In this document: positions 11,359-22,076 of the stretch, piece after piece
Layout: each line of letters opens with the position of its first letter
How positions within the stretch are numbered: position 1 is the stretch's first letter
Assembly: GCA_029204225.1 (NCBI GenBank)
Contig: MU832264.1
Span: forward strand, 1-64,000
Length of the DNA stretch: 64,000 bases
Source of the DNA: Diphasiastrum complanatum
Taxonomy: Eukaryota > Streptophyta > Lycopodiopsida > Lycopodiales > Lycopodiaceae
Direction of reading: 5' to 3'
Translations under genes and position numbers: made by a program
Notes under the pieces: generated by a model
What the model saw: only the letters and a program-made list of their open reading frames with translations
Told to the model about the DNA's origin: nothing
Databases searched by the model: none

Positions 11359-14300
11359 TCAGAACTTGACATATACACTCTCATTTTCAGCTGATGAAAT
11401 GGAAGACTCGTCTTCTTCATCAGAGTCAATAACTGGCATGTCTTCCTCAAAATTTGCATCTAATGTTGACAAAAAACCTTGTAAATCATCTTTTTTCTGT
11501 TGATGACGAGTGGAGGATGATGGTTTTCAAGTAATCCAAGTCGTTCTTTCAATTCCTTCAACTCCTAACATGGGAAGCCTTACAAAAAATCCAAAGTCAA
11601 ACTTTGACAATCTAATACCAAGAAACGATATTGTTGACTTTCGTAGATGATTGGTCATTGTTAATTCAAAATTAAATGCCAAAACATCTACATCTTGTAG
11701 ATTCAAATCGTTGACTCTTGGTTGATTTTTTGGCAATTTCTTTCTCTTGCCCTTTGGATCTACTTGCAACATTTCGAGTTCGTAAAAAAAGCATTCATTG
11801 AAGTGGTATGCAACCAATGGACACATAGTATTTCTGTTTGATTGCTATTTTGAATAAAACCAAGTACTTTGGCAATCTAAAATGGATGTCCTTCATTGTT
11901 TTTAGAAGCTAGAAGTGCAACAAGGCTTCGAATTTGGGTTTTATACAAAACACCGTGCCATTTCATTTTTATAGCTTTTACACTTTGCCTATTCTTCCTT
12001 GAGCCCACATAAATTTCACGTTCCTCACCTTGCACAAGCTGCAGAAAATCATTTTCTCAAGGAAGATCTGAAGGTTCGACAATCGTAGTTGATGTTTCTA
12101 ATTTATGAGGCCAATGAAATTCATCAGTTGTTGATGTATGTTCGAGATTGAGCAAACTGGTTTTTGCTCCTCAAAAAAGTCCATCCACCAATGTTGATCA
12201 AACTCATCAAAAAAAATGATAAGCTGCCTGAATACTTGATTCCAAAAAATTTAATGAGGCCAATAGATCAATCTCACGATGTTCTCTTTGCGCCTTTTGT
12301 TCTTCTAGCAAGGACTTCAAGGGAGACAACACAGCAAGCTTGATTTGAGTCGATGGAATGTTAAGCAAAAATCGAACTCCTTCAAGAGGTAGCCATGAAA
12401 CTGAATTTGAAAATAGTTTGCCCCATAATAGTATAATGTCTGATTCATTACATTTGATTTTAAACTGGTGCTAAAAACTAATATCATTAATATTAGCTAC
12501 GCATCGTTCTGTTTCGTTGGACGTCTTAACATAATCACGAAAATCATATGTGTGTCTGATTAATGACACGTTTGGCTTTGGCACATACGATTCCTCAACA
12601 ATGCTTTGAAGCACTGGTAATGAAAATGCTTTCTTGCATCTCAACCTCTTAGAAAAGCAACTAAACATTTGGTCAATTTGATCGTGGGTATGTCCTATCA
12701 ACAAAAATCCTATTTTTATTTTTTTGAGAAAAAATTGTCTCCACTAGCATAGACAAGTATGCCAAAACAGTTTGATTTTTATTTTTCCTAGCAGTGTTGT
12801 CAAGTTACAAATAAAGTATTTCTGGAAGATTTTCACCAAATTCGCAAATTATCTTATGTACAATGGTGATCGTCAAATTTGGATCATTTCGAACATTGGG
12901 ATAATTAAAAAAGACCTTGGACTCCAAAGTGTCATTAAACACAAGTGCTCCACTGAGATGAACCTGAATAAAATCTGCCTTGTTCAATTTTTTGGGCACT
13001 ATGACAAAATGAGACAACATTGTTTTCTTCTGATCCATGCCATCAATAATAAGTCCCGGATATTTTTGTGGACATTCCAAACATTTCTTTCGATGCTTGG
13101 CCAACTTTTGTCTTTCAACTGTTTGTTGATCTCTGTGCGGTTGAAGAGCTTTTGCAGCATCCACTGAAAATACGATGATTCACTTATTTAATAAAATAAA
13201 GATCATACCATAATGGTGTTCAAAAAGACTGCAACATAAATATTTTTAAAACAGAAAGTATTAAAATGAATGACAAATTTGATTAATATTTACCTTTCTC
13301 GTCATTGGTCTTTGCAAGTTGTTTTGCAGACTTTAAGAACTCGCAAGTGGAACATATTGTCATTCGTGATTTTTTGAGAATCTTTACCAGTCCAAAATCT
13401 CTTTTCCAAATTCTAAAAAAATATGAGTAACTCAAATTGGGAACATTTTTTGTTTTTGGAAACTCTTTGTCCATAAAAAATATTTCTAATTTTGTAAAAT
13501 TATCCGGCAAGTAAAAATATAAGGAATTAGGCAATTTTTGTCCGTGCACATCTATGAAATGCTTTAGCCAAGCAATTGTATTTAAAGCATCTGGAGAAAC
13601 AGTTCGACCTTGTAAGGATCCCCGTAATGTTGAGTCTTTCTGAAGTCGTGCATGCATTTGTTGAAATCGTGAGTTTTCGATTGCGTGAACTGCTTTGTAA
13701 GCTTTGCGACAAACCTCCAAAGCATTTAAAAAATACAAAAATGAGTTTTTGTCTGGCCTCACTGTTGCACACAAATAGTAATTTCTCTCATCCTTACTTC
13801 GTAAAAAGAAGTTTGATCTTAATTCTTCAATTTCTCTAATACTCAGCTTTTGCAAACAATAGGATGAGCAGCAAATAATATTTCATACCTTTTGAATCTC
13901 AGATTTTGTAATCAGCTATTTTTGACGATTCGTTTAATCAGGTGAGAATCTCAAGTCTCTCTTGTATTTTTTTTTTGTTTGGAGTCTGATCTATAAATTG
14001 AACCTGGAACACTAGTAGGTGCTTGAACTGGTTGAGAAGGTGTTGGAATTTCATGACTGGAAATTCTGGCTCCAGCCTCAGCATGTTCTAGACCCTCAGA
14101 AGGCTCTAAATTTTCAACGAATACAACCCTTTTAGATTTAACACGACGAACATCACTTTGAGAAGGTCTCCTACGAACATGAGAAAAGCTTGAACGTCGC
14201 GGATCAACAGACTTACGTGGATCTATTGATTTACTAGAATCAGTAACTGAGTGAATTGAAGCTTTTGATTCATCACTCAATGATTCAACTTGTTCAAAAA

Positions 14301-14544
14301 GACAATGTTCTAGTTGTGCCGAGCCTGTATCTGAAGAGGAGGACGAGGTCGAAAGATTTGATACAAGCTGAGTTACAGACGTCATTTCTTGAAAAGTACT
14401 TGCTTGAGGAATTTTAGAAGATGAACGGGTAAATGATGAGGATGCCACATCATTTACAAAAACATGTTCAGATTCAAGAGTGGCTTTATAAAAAAAAGCT
14501 TTCATTGGGAATGTCAGATGAAGATGTTGCACTTGTTGCAACAT
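11359..14544 (-). pseudogene. DUF7869-type protein, possible RNase-H-like transposase, multi-exon and disrupted
   Basis: Read leftward. A serine-rich N-terminal part (14544-13951) is followed by an exon with C-x4-C-L-x-K-L-S and a conserved domain (13855-13283) ending in a C-S-T-C pair. Next is a segment with L-I-I-D-G-M-D-Q-K-K (13164-12805), then L-D-N-T-A-R-K-N-K-N at about 12,800, then L-I-G-H-T-H-D-Q-I-D-Q-M-F-S at 12,700-12,665. A C-terminal tail follows with W-H-G-V-L-Y and a D-E-E-D end at 11359. DN..R.NKN plus GHTHDQID is the DUF7869 signature; the spaced aspartates suggest an RNase-H fold, which is inference. A TAA at 12807-12805 sits where a Q is expected before L-D-N, and a frameshift follows before GHTH. 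The gene is divergent to the ParB/methyltransferase gene. Confidence 0.7.
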
Positions 14545-14682
14545 ATTGAGTTACAACTACTGGAATAGAAGAGGTAGAACTACTTGACATTGTAACCTCA
14601 AAAAAAAAATTTAACTATGTACTTATGCTAAGCATAGACCCGTTCAAATAATTAACACCACAGTAAATGTGCTCCTCAAACT

Positions 14683-17600
14683 AACCGCAACCTATGTTGG
14701 TCATAGAACAAATAGAAACCTATGAGAACCTCAATAGACGTATACAGAAAAACCAACTAAATGCAAATGAGCAACAAGCCTAGAAAGTAATTGGTTAATT
14801 AAAAGTTTCGACGGCTACCGTGCCTTGAATATTGTTGGGCGGCATTCTTAGGGTTAGGGTTAGGTTTGGACGGTCCCGGCTCAGACTCGAGGTCGGCGTG
14901 GGGTGAAGGGAGTCGCGGCAACTCGGTCCCGAAGTAAGCTGGAGGACTGGCGTGAGGCGGGGGTCTCAAAAAAAAAATTTATTTAAGGACCATAGTCCAA
15001 GCATAACTCACCTCATTTGCGAATTCAAAAGCCCACATGCTGCCAGAGCAATCGCTACAACCAAGTCACGGCTTCTATAAGATTTTGCATACGTTCTCGC
15101 TTCCAGATTTCTTGACGGTAAGATTATTGTCATTTTTTAACTTTGCTCTATGCTTAGCATGGGTATTAAATTCTTGCATTAGAAAATATTCATATTTTAA
15201 TTTGTATTCATCTTCTTACAACATGGGTAACCTATGCTCAACATAGGTGCCTGCACCAGTCCTCTCCTCTAACGTATGCTGAGCATAGGTTGTGCTCGGG
15301 TCCTTAGTAACATCCTATGCTCAGCATAGGATTTCGGCATTATTTCTTTATTCTTACCACGGTTCGACCTATGTTGAGCATAGGTTGCATCTCTGGTCCT
15401 CTTCAAACCTATGCTCAACATAGGTTAGCAAGCAAATTGTGAAGACATCCTATCCTCAGCATAGGTCGTTACTTGCGCGCTCTAGTCCAACCTATGCTCA
15501 ACATAGGATGTCTTTGCAATTTGCTTCTAACCTATGCTCAGCATAGGTTGGAACAGGACCAGAGATGCAGCATAGGTCGAAAGGTGGTCAGAATTATAAA
15601 ATCTCGTCGGCATCCTATGCTAAGCAGAAGTTGCCACTAAGGACTCGAACACAACCTATGCTGAGCATAGGTCGTTACTTGTATTTTTCTTGCTTTACAA
15701 GGCTTTCTCTGAGAAAAGTGATCCTTTTGATATGTTTTAGTAAGAAAATATGTTATATTTGTAGTTTTGTTTTTTAAAGAGATTTTTCACAAAAATGACT
15801 TGTTTTATTAAAGATTTCAGTATTTTCATTAAGATAGTGTTTTGAATTTTCCTAAAAAGTCTTTTTTTTTGCAGATTTCCATTTGTCTTTGATAATTTTT
15901 GAAATGTCGAGGATTTCTTTTAAAATTTTGGGGAAACCTCAAGATATTCCGGTGAAAGATAATAAAAAAATTCATGTACTACTTCATCAAAGGGGTCAAC
16001 AACACAAAGCTTTCGGAGCTTTTTATTCATTTAGCTGAGAAGCTTGGCAGGGGAGACTCACAATTCAAAGTTCAAGGAAGATTGCTTGTTGATCAACTAG
16101 ATGAGGATCATGAAGAAGATTTTGTGAATATACTTGTAAAGGAGACGGATAAGTCTCGTTCTATTTTCATTCTGAACGAGACTATGATAAAGATCCGACT
16201 TTGCCAGGACGAGGCCATCAAAGTCTATTTTGATAAAGCTCTAGTTACTTTGGTGTGTAATTATAAAAAATATTTTTAATCATGTTTGTCTATATTTGTG
16301 TCATGCTTAGCATAGTTGTTACTAAATATAAAAGTATTTAAACTTTTAGATATAAGCCTTTACTCATTATATTTTAAACCTGATTTTTGTTTCTGTCCAG
16401 AGCATGAAGCAATGCTTAAAAATGGTTCTAGCTACTATTGCTGAGGGGAAAGATCCGGTCTATTCATTACGGACTTCAAAAGGTGTATCTATTGGACCTC
16501 GCAAGCTCGCTTCTACCACTGCTCATGTCACAAAGCCGGCCTCTGAAAATGTTGAGGATGAAACTGTAGTTGTCCCTCATCCCAAAAAAAAAGATCTCAT
16601 AATATTTCTAAGTCTTCTCCCAATAGACCTAAGTCACGCCCAAAGACCATGGCTACACATCGCCATAAGTCCATCCCTTTTGCTGAAAGCAAAAAAGCTG
16701 CCACCCAACCATCTATGTCGCTATCTGGTGCATCCATCCGCCCTTTACAAGACAGCTCTGAGCTTGCCAAATTAAGAGAGGATATCCATAAAACAAAAAT
16801 AATTAAAAGAAACAACTTTGATTTTAGACATAAATCAGTGTGATAGGCCACCAGTAGACCCAATAATAGGAGACAGGCCAATGGAAGTTAGAGAACTTAA
16901 TGAAACACATGTACATAATTTAAAAATAGAATTTTAATCTTCATACACAGGCCATAGTTACCCCCTTTGATGTTTTGGTTGATCCCAACGAATGCAATGA
17001 TGTTGCAAATTTTAATTTTTCTTTATTAGATTCATATCATTTTTTTGTTCATTGGGGCATTCATAGTTTACAAGCCCGAAAACAATCATCTCAAGAATAT
17101 CCCCATATTCCAAGCTTTCGAATTGTGAGTGTCATCGCATTTGCTGGCCTAGCAGTGGAAGAAGCGAAATTATTGGCTTGGGACCACAATATTGATCAGG
17201 ACTACCAGATGAAGATGACCGTGATACAAAGAATACGATTTTTTCACAAAGAATATGAGAGTCTCCAAAGCAGGAGATGTGAATCAACTTGAGCTGAAAG
17301 CACTCTGTGCTCAAGAGACAGGCCTGTCTTTTGATTCGAAAAATCCTACGCAGAGCCTTACAAAATACGATAATTTTTTTCAGCTTGCTTTTCGCAGTGG
17401 CCATGTAATTTGTTTTGCTATGCTCGTCATGGAATGCTCTGGTCATAAGATATGTTGTAATCCTTTTAAATTATTTTTATCAGACTAAAATTTTGACCTC
17501 AATTTTAATACTACCTAAATTCCTTATCAAATGATTTTTTTTTCTTTGATTTTAGGTGTGGGCCCTTGTTGATAAAATTTTTGATAATGGAAAACTTTTC

Positions 17601-17870
17601 AAATAAAAGGCCAACCTCTTCAGGGTTGTCTCAAAGTCCAAAAAAAAAGTTGTGAGCACTCAAACTCTGAAGCCAATCCCTACTGAAATGAGAATATCAG
17701 AGTGGAAGAATATGTAAGGGATTAGCTCTTCAGAGCTAATAATAAGTGTTCTTTCGAGAGTTGCCGATGGTCAACTTTCTCTGACAAAAATGGAAAAAGA
17801 ATTTCAAAGGTAATAGTCATAATTTAGAAATATTTATTTTCATGTTACCTTTTTTAATAAAGTGATTTTC
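14683..17870 (+). repeat. Left arm of a 3.2-kb inverted repeat
   Basis: The segment from GCAACCTATG at about 14,685 to AAAGTGATTTTCAT near 17,870 is repeated in reverse complement at 19,322-22,518. The arms share the whole ParB-like reading frame, the palindrome array and a telomere-like CTTAGGGTTAGGGTTAGG word at about 14,850. Arm lengths agree (about 3,190 and 3,197 bp). Small indels and many point differences mean the duplication is not very recent. Confidence 0.85.
15231..15671 (+). promoter_or_regulatory. Array of 17-bp palindromes, left cluster
   Basis: About nine good copies of CCTATGCTNAGCATAGG start at 15231, 15273, 15314, 15368, 15408, 15449, 15491, 15531 and 15655, plus degenerate or half copies near 15565 and 15613. 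Spacing varies between about 40 and 55 bp, with one longer gap. Extra copies lie at about 14,620, 16,303, 18,066, 18,114 and 18,198. The cluster lies between the divergent DUF7869 and ParB/methyltransferase genes. That is where a transposase binding array or a shared operator would sit. A dyad of this type suggests a dimeric DNA-binding protein; which one is unknown. Confidence 0.85.
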
Positions 17871-18964
17871 ATAATTTGGTTGGATTTTTAACAATTATAT
17901 TTTTTAAATACAGGCACAAATTATTTATGAAAGTTCAAGAAGCCCTTGTGATGGTTAAATTGTCAAGATTTTGATGAGTGTCAGAGGCTTTATCCTCTGA
18001 GCAGCCGAAATGAATCCTTGAGTCCATTTTTTATTTTGTTTAGAGACATGGTATTTATTTCACCCATGCTTAGCATAGGTGCTTAGTAATTGTTTCTTTT
18101 CTATATTATGTCTCCTATGCTAAGCATAGCTTTTTGTTTGTTTAATTTTTTTTTTGATAAGTTAAGTCTCCTATTCTATTTTATATTTTTTGTCTCACAT
18201 GCTAAGCATAGCTTTTTTCTTTTCAGTCTCCCGAAGACAAAAAAAACAAAGTCCTTCAAGAACAATTCAAGAGACATATTTTGAAGGCAAAAGCAGAAAA
18301 AAGGGACAGGGAGAGATTGGCACGGAGTGAGACCATTGCGGAGGAGAATCCATTAGAGACCTATCTTCTCAAAAGTGTCGATGATCAACCATGCTTTAAC
18401 TCTGTTGAGGAGGGCGATTGTAAAGAAATTTCAAAAAATTTAAAAAAATATCTTATACACTCTGCATCGCCGATATACCATATGGATTTCATATGAACCG
18501 TGGCTTGTCCCTACCAAAAGCCACAATAATTAATTAATCATTTAATTGATATTTTTTCTCACCCAGCTGATTGGGCTTTAGATTTATTTAACGGTAATGA
18601 CACTACGAGCACATGTGCTGTTCAGAAAGACAGACATGTTGTTGCAGTAGATTTAGATACTAATTTAATTGATTTTATAAAAATGAGAATGAATTCTCTT
18701 TCAATTTTGCCAGATGAATTATTTGAAGTGAGAAAGAGTTTAGACAACGAGGATACAATAATTCTCTTGTCCAAGGAACCTCGGCCTCCTGCTAGCGAAA
18801 AAGTAGGCGACACGAAAAAATTTGCTGATGTCTTGGTTCAAGATTACAATGTAGTAACTGTAGTCGAGAAAAATGTAGAAGAGGTGCCACTTGAAAGTAC
18901 AGTGGCTACTCAAGAAAAAACAAAAGAAAAAGATGTAAATGACCTCGATGATTTTTGGGACTAA
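15904..18964 (+). pseudogene. ParB-like domain plus DNA methyltransferase gene, left copy, disrupted
   Basis: The start is taken at ATG 15904 (MSRISFKILGKPQDI), with a one-base shift before the 15974 frame. An intron (GTGTGTAAT to TCTGTCCAG, about 16,254-16,402) follows. Then comes a basic/proline region, then F-S-L-L-D-S-Y-H-F-F and I-H-S-L-Q-A-R-K-Q near 17,020-17,080, and G-L-A-V-E-E-A-K-L-L-A-W-D-H-N-I-D at 17,140-17,200. This resembles ParB folds (GxHRxxA, then EA..LA..xN). Further exons at 17,570-17,815, 17,913 and 18,226-18,496 are helical and charged. The methyltransferase end (18,497-18,964) has C-P-Y-Q-K-P-Q, a TAA at 18527-18529, then H-P-A-D-W-A-L-D-L-F and a degraded loop N-G-N-D-T-T. 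A deletion near 18,490 removed the middle of the methyltransferase. The ParB assignment is less sure than the methyltransferase. Confidence 0.6.
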
Positions 18965-19321
18965 AAAATTCTCTTTTGTTTTCAAAAATAATTGCGTCTA
19001 TATTTTTTGATGTATTGTGTTTTGAATTCTTTTTAATTAGTTTAATATTCTTAAATTTATTTTTTAAAGATTTAAAATTTAGAATTTGAAATATTTTAAA
19101 AAAATTTAACATTGATAATTATTACCAAAAATTAAAATTGTAACGATTTGTCAAGTTTAGAATATTTTAGTTTTAGATGTGTTTTTATAATATTTTTTGT
19201 AAAAAAAATATTGCTAGAAATTATAAAAAATGAAAAAAATTAGATTTTTTTCATGGTGATTTAAATATTATCACGGATAATTTAATCTCGATTATTGAAA
19301 AGTAATTTTATTTGCGTTATC
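17871..19321 (+). other. Unpaired loop between the inverted arms
   Basis: This 1.45-kb loop contains the last ParB-side exons, three further palindrome copies and the methyltransferase 3' end with its AT-rich flank. It occurs once in the foldback. Its 18,490-19,320 part matches the left end of the block in reverse. The junction at 19,320 joins TTTGCGTT directly to ATCACTTTATTAC of the right arm. Confidence 0.75.
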
Positions 19322-19369
19322 ACTTTATTACAAAAAGTAACATGAAAATAAATATTTAGATTATGACTA

Positions 19370-21300
19370 TTACCTCTGAAATTCTTTTTCCATTTTTGCC
19401 AAAGAAAGTTGACCATCGGCAACTCTAGAAAGAACACTTATTATTAGCTCTGAAGAACTAATCCCTTGCATGTTCTTCCACTCTGATATTCTCATTTCTG
19501 TGGGGATTGGCTTCAGAGTTTGAGTGCTCACAACCCCATTTTTTTTTACTTTGAGACACCTTGAGCAGGTTGGCCTTTTATTTGAAAAGTTTCTCATTTA
19601 TCAAAAATTTTATCAACAAGGGCCCACACTCGAAATAAAAAAAAAATTATTTGATAAGGAACTTAGAGAATATTAAAATTGAGTTCAAAATTTTAGTCTA
19701 ATAAAAACAATTTAAAAGGATTACAACATATATTATGACCAGAGCATTCCATGACGAGCATAGCAAAACAAATTACTTGGCCACTGCGAAAAACAAGCTA
19801 AAAAAAATATTCATATTTTATAAGGCCCTGCATAGGATTTTTCAAATCAAAAGCCAGGCTTGTCTCTTGAGCACAGAGTGCTTTTAGTTCAAGTTGATTC
19901 ACATCTCCTGCTTTGGAGACTCTCATCTATTCTTTGTGAAAAAATCGTATTCTTTGTATCACGGTCATCTTCATCCGGTAGTCCTAATCAATATTATAGT
20001 CTCAAGCCAATAATTTCGCTTCTTTCACTGTCAGGCTAGCAAATGCAATGGCACTCACAGTTCGAAAGCTTGAAATATGGAAATATTCTTGAGATAATTG
20101 TTTTCGGGCTTGTAAACTATGAATGCCCCCAAGAATAAAAAAATGATATGAATCTAATAAAGAAAAATCAAAATTTGTAACATCGTTGCATTCGTTGGAA
20201 TCAACCAAAACAATAAAAGGAGTAACTATGGCCTGTGTATGATCTTTAAATTTTATTTTTAAATTATATACATGTGTTTCATTTGGTTCTCTAACTTCCA
20301 TTGGCTTGTCACCTATTATTGGGTCTACAGGTGGCCTATCACACTGATTTATGTCTAAAATCAAAGTTGTTTCTTTTATTTTTTTTGGTTTATGAATATC
20401 TTCTCTTAATTTGGCAAGCTCAGAGCTGTCTTGTAAAGGGCGGATGGATGCACCAGGTAGCGACATAGATGGTTGGGTGGCGGTTTTTTTGCTCTCAACA
20501 GACGGGATGGACTTATGGCGATGTGTAGCCATGGTCTTTGGGCATGACTTAGGTCTAGTGGGAGAAGACTCGGAAATATTATGAGATCTCTTTTTTTTGG
20601 GATGAGGGACAGCTACAGTTTTATCCTCAACATTTTCAGAGGAGGGCTTTGTGACCTGAGCAGTGGTAGAAGCGGGCTTGCAAGGTCCAATAGATAATTT
20701 TGAACTCCGTAATGAATAGACCGGATCTTTCCCCTCAGCAATAGCAGCTAGAACCATTTTTAGGCATTGTTTCATGCTCTAGACAGAAACAAAAATCAAG
20801 TTTAAAATATAATGAGTAAAGACTTTTATCTAAAAGTTTAAAGAATTTTAAATTTAGTAACAACTATGCTAAACATGAAACAAATGTAGACAAATATGAA
20901 TAAAAATATGTTTTATAATTACATACCAAAGTAACTAGAGCTTTATCAAAATAGGCTTTAATGGCCTCATCTTGGCAAAGTCGGATCTTTATCATAGTCT
21001 CGTTCAGAATGAAAATAGAACGAAACTTATCCGTCTCTTTTACAAGTACATTCACAAAACCTTCTTCCTGATCCTCATCTGATTGATCAGCAAGCAATCT
21101 TCCTTGAACTTTGAATTGTGAGTCTCCTATGCCAGGCTTCTCAGCTAAATGAATAAAAAGCTCCGAAAGCTTTGTGTTGTTGACCCCTTTGGTGAAGTAG
21201 TACATGAATTTTTTCTTATCTTTCAACAGGATATCTTGAGGTTTCCCCGAAATCTTTCAATAGGATATCTTGAGGTTTTCCCAAAATCTTAAAAGAAATC
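19370..21300 (-). pseudogene. ParB-like gene, right inverted copy, 3' truncated
   Basis: The minus-strand frame at 21226-20864 and the long 20775-20002 frame (257 codons) match the left copy's exons across an intron. The long frame carries the basic linker, then S-I-R-P-L-Q-D-S-S-E-L-A-K-L and a full ParB-like core with L-G-G-I-H-S-L-Q-A-R-K-Q. It ends where the conserved W of L-A-W-D-x-N-I-D is a TGA (20004-20002); a second stop lies at 19986-19984. The 19597-19370 frame continues with R-P-T-C-S-R-C-L-K to M-E-K-E-F-Q-R. There is no methyltransferase part, because the inverted copy stops at 19,322. A ~40-bp tandem duplication at about 21,220-21,290 breaks the start region. Confidence 0.6.
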
Positions 21301-21539
21301 CTCAACATTTCAAAAATTATCAAAGACAATTGAAAATCTGCAAAAAAAAAAGACTTTTAAAAAAAAATTAAAACACTACCTTAATGAAAATACTGAAAAC
21401 TTTAATAAAACAAGCCGTTTTTGTGAAAAATCTTTAAAAAACAAAACTACAAATTCAACAGATTTTTTTATTAAAACATCTCAAAAGAGTCAATTTTTTC
21501 AGACAAAGCCTTGTAAAACAAGAAAAATACGAGGAGCGA

Positions 21540-22076
21540 CCTATGCTGAGCATAGATTGTGTTCGGGTCCTTAGTAACAACTTATGCTCAGCATAGGAAG
21601 CCGGCGGGATTTTTCAATTCTAACCGCCTTTCGACCTATGCTGAGCATAGGTTGGACTAGAGCACGCGAGTGACGACCTATGCTGAGCATAGGTTGCATC
21701 TCTGGTCGTCTTCTAGCCCATGCTCAGCATAGGTCGTTACTCGTGCGCTCTAGTCCAACCTATGCTCAGCATAGGATGTCTTCGCAATTTGCTTGCTAAC
21801 CTATGCTGAGCATAGGTTGGAAGAGGTCAAAATGCAACCTATGCTCGGCATAGGTCAAACCGTGGCTAGAATAGAGAAATATCGCCGAAATCCTATGTTG
21901 AGCATAGGATGTTACTAAGGACCCGAACACAACCTATGCTCAGCATAGGTTAGAGGAGAGAACTGGTACAAGCACCTATGCTAAGCATAGGTTACCCATG
22001 TTTTAAGAAGATGAATACAAATTAAATCATGAATATTTTCTAATGCAAGAATTTAATACCCATGCTAAGCATAGAA
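21540..22076 (-). promoter_or_regulatory. Array of 17-bp palindromes, right cluster
   Basis: About eleven good copies of CCTATGCTNAGCATAGG start at 21540, 21581, 21635, 21677, 21717, 21759, 21800, 21838, 21892, 21933 and 21975, plus a weaker one near 22,060. Many of the spacings are near 40 bp. The order mirrors the left cluster, as expected for the inverted arm. Confidence 0.85.

Noticed and set aside
14847-14868. TTAGGG-like triplet as an interstitial telomere
   Set aside because: Only about three imperfect units, present in both arms of a transposon-type repeat; better explained as element sequence.
15231-15671. Palindrome clusters as a CRISPR array
   Set aside because: Eukaryotic transposon context, irregular spacers that are themselves partly repeated, and no cas genes; the units are perfect dyads unlike typical CRISPR repeats.
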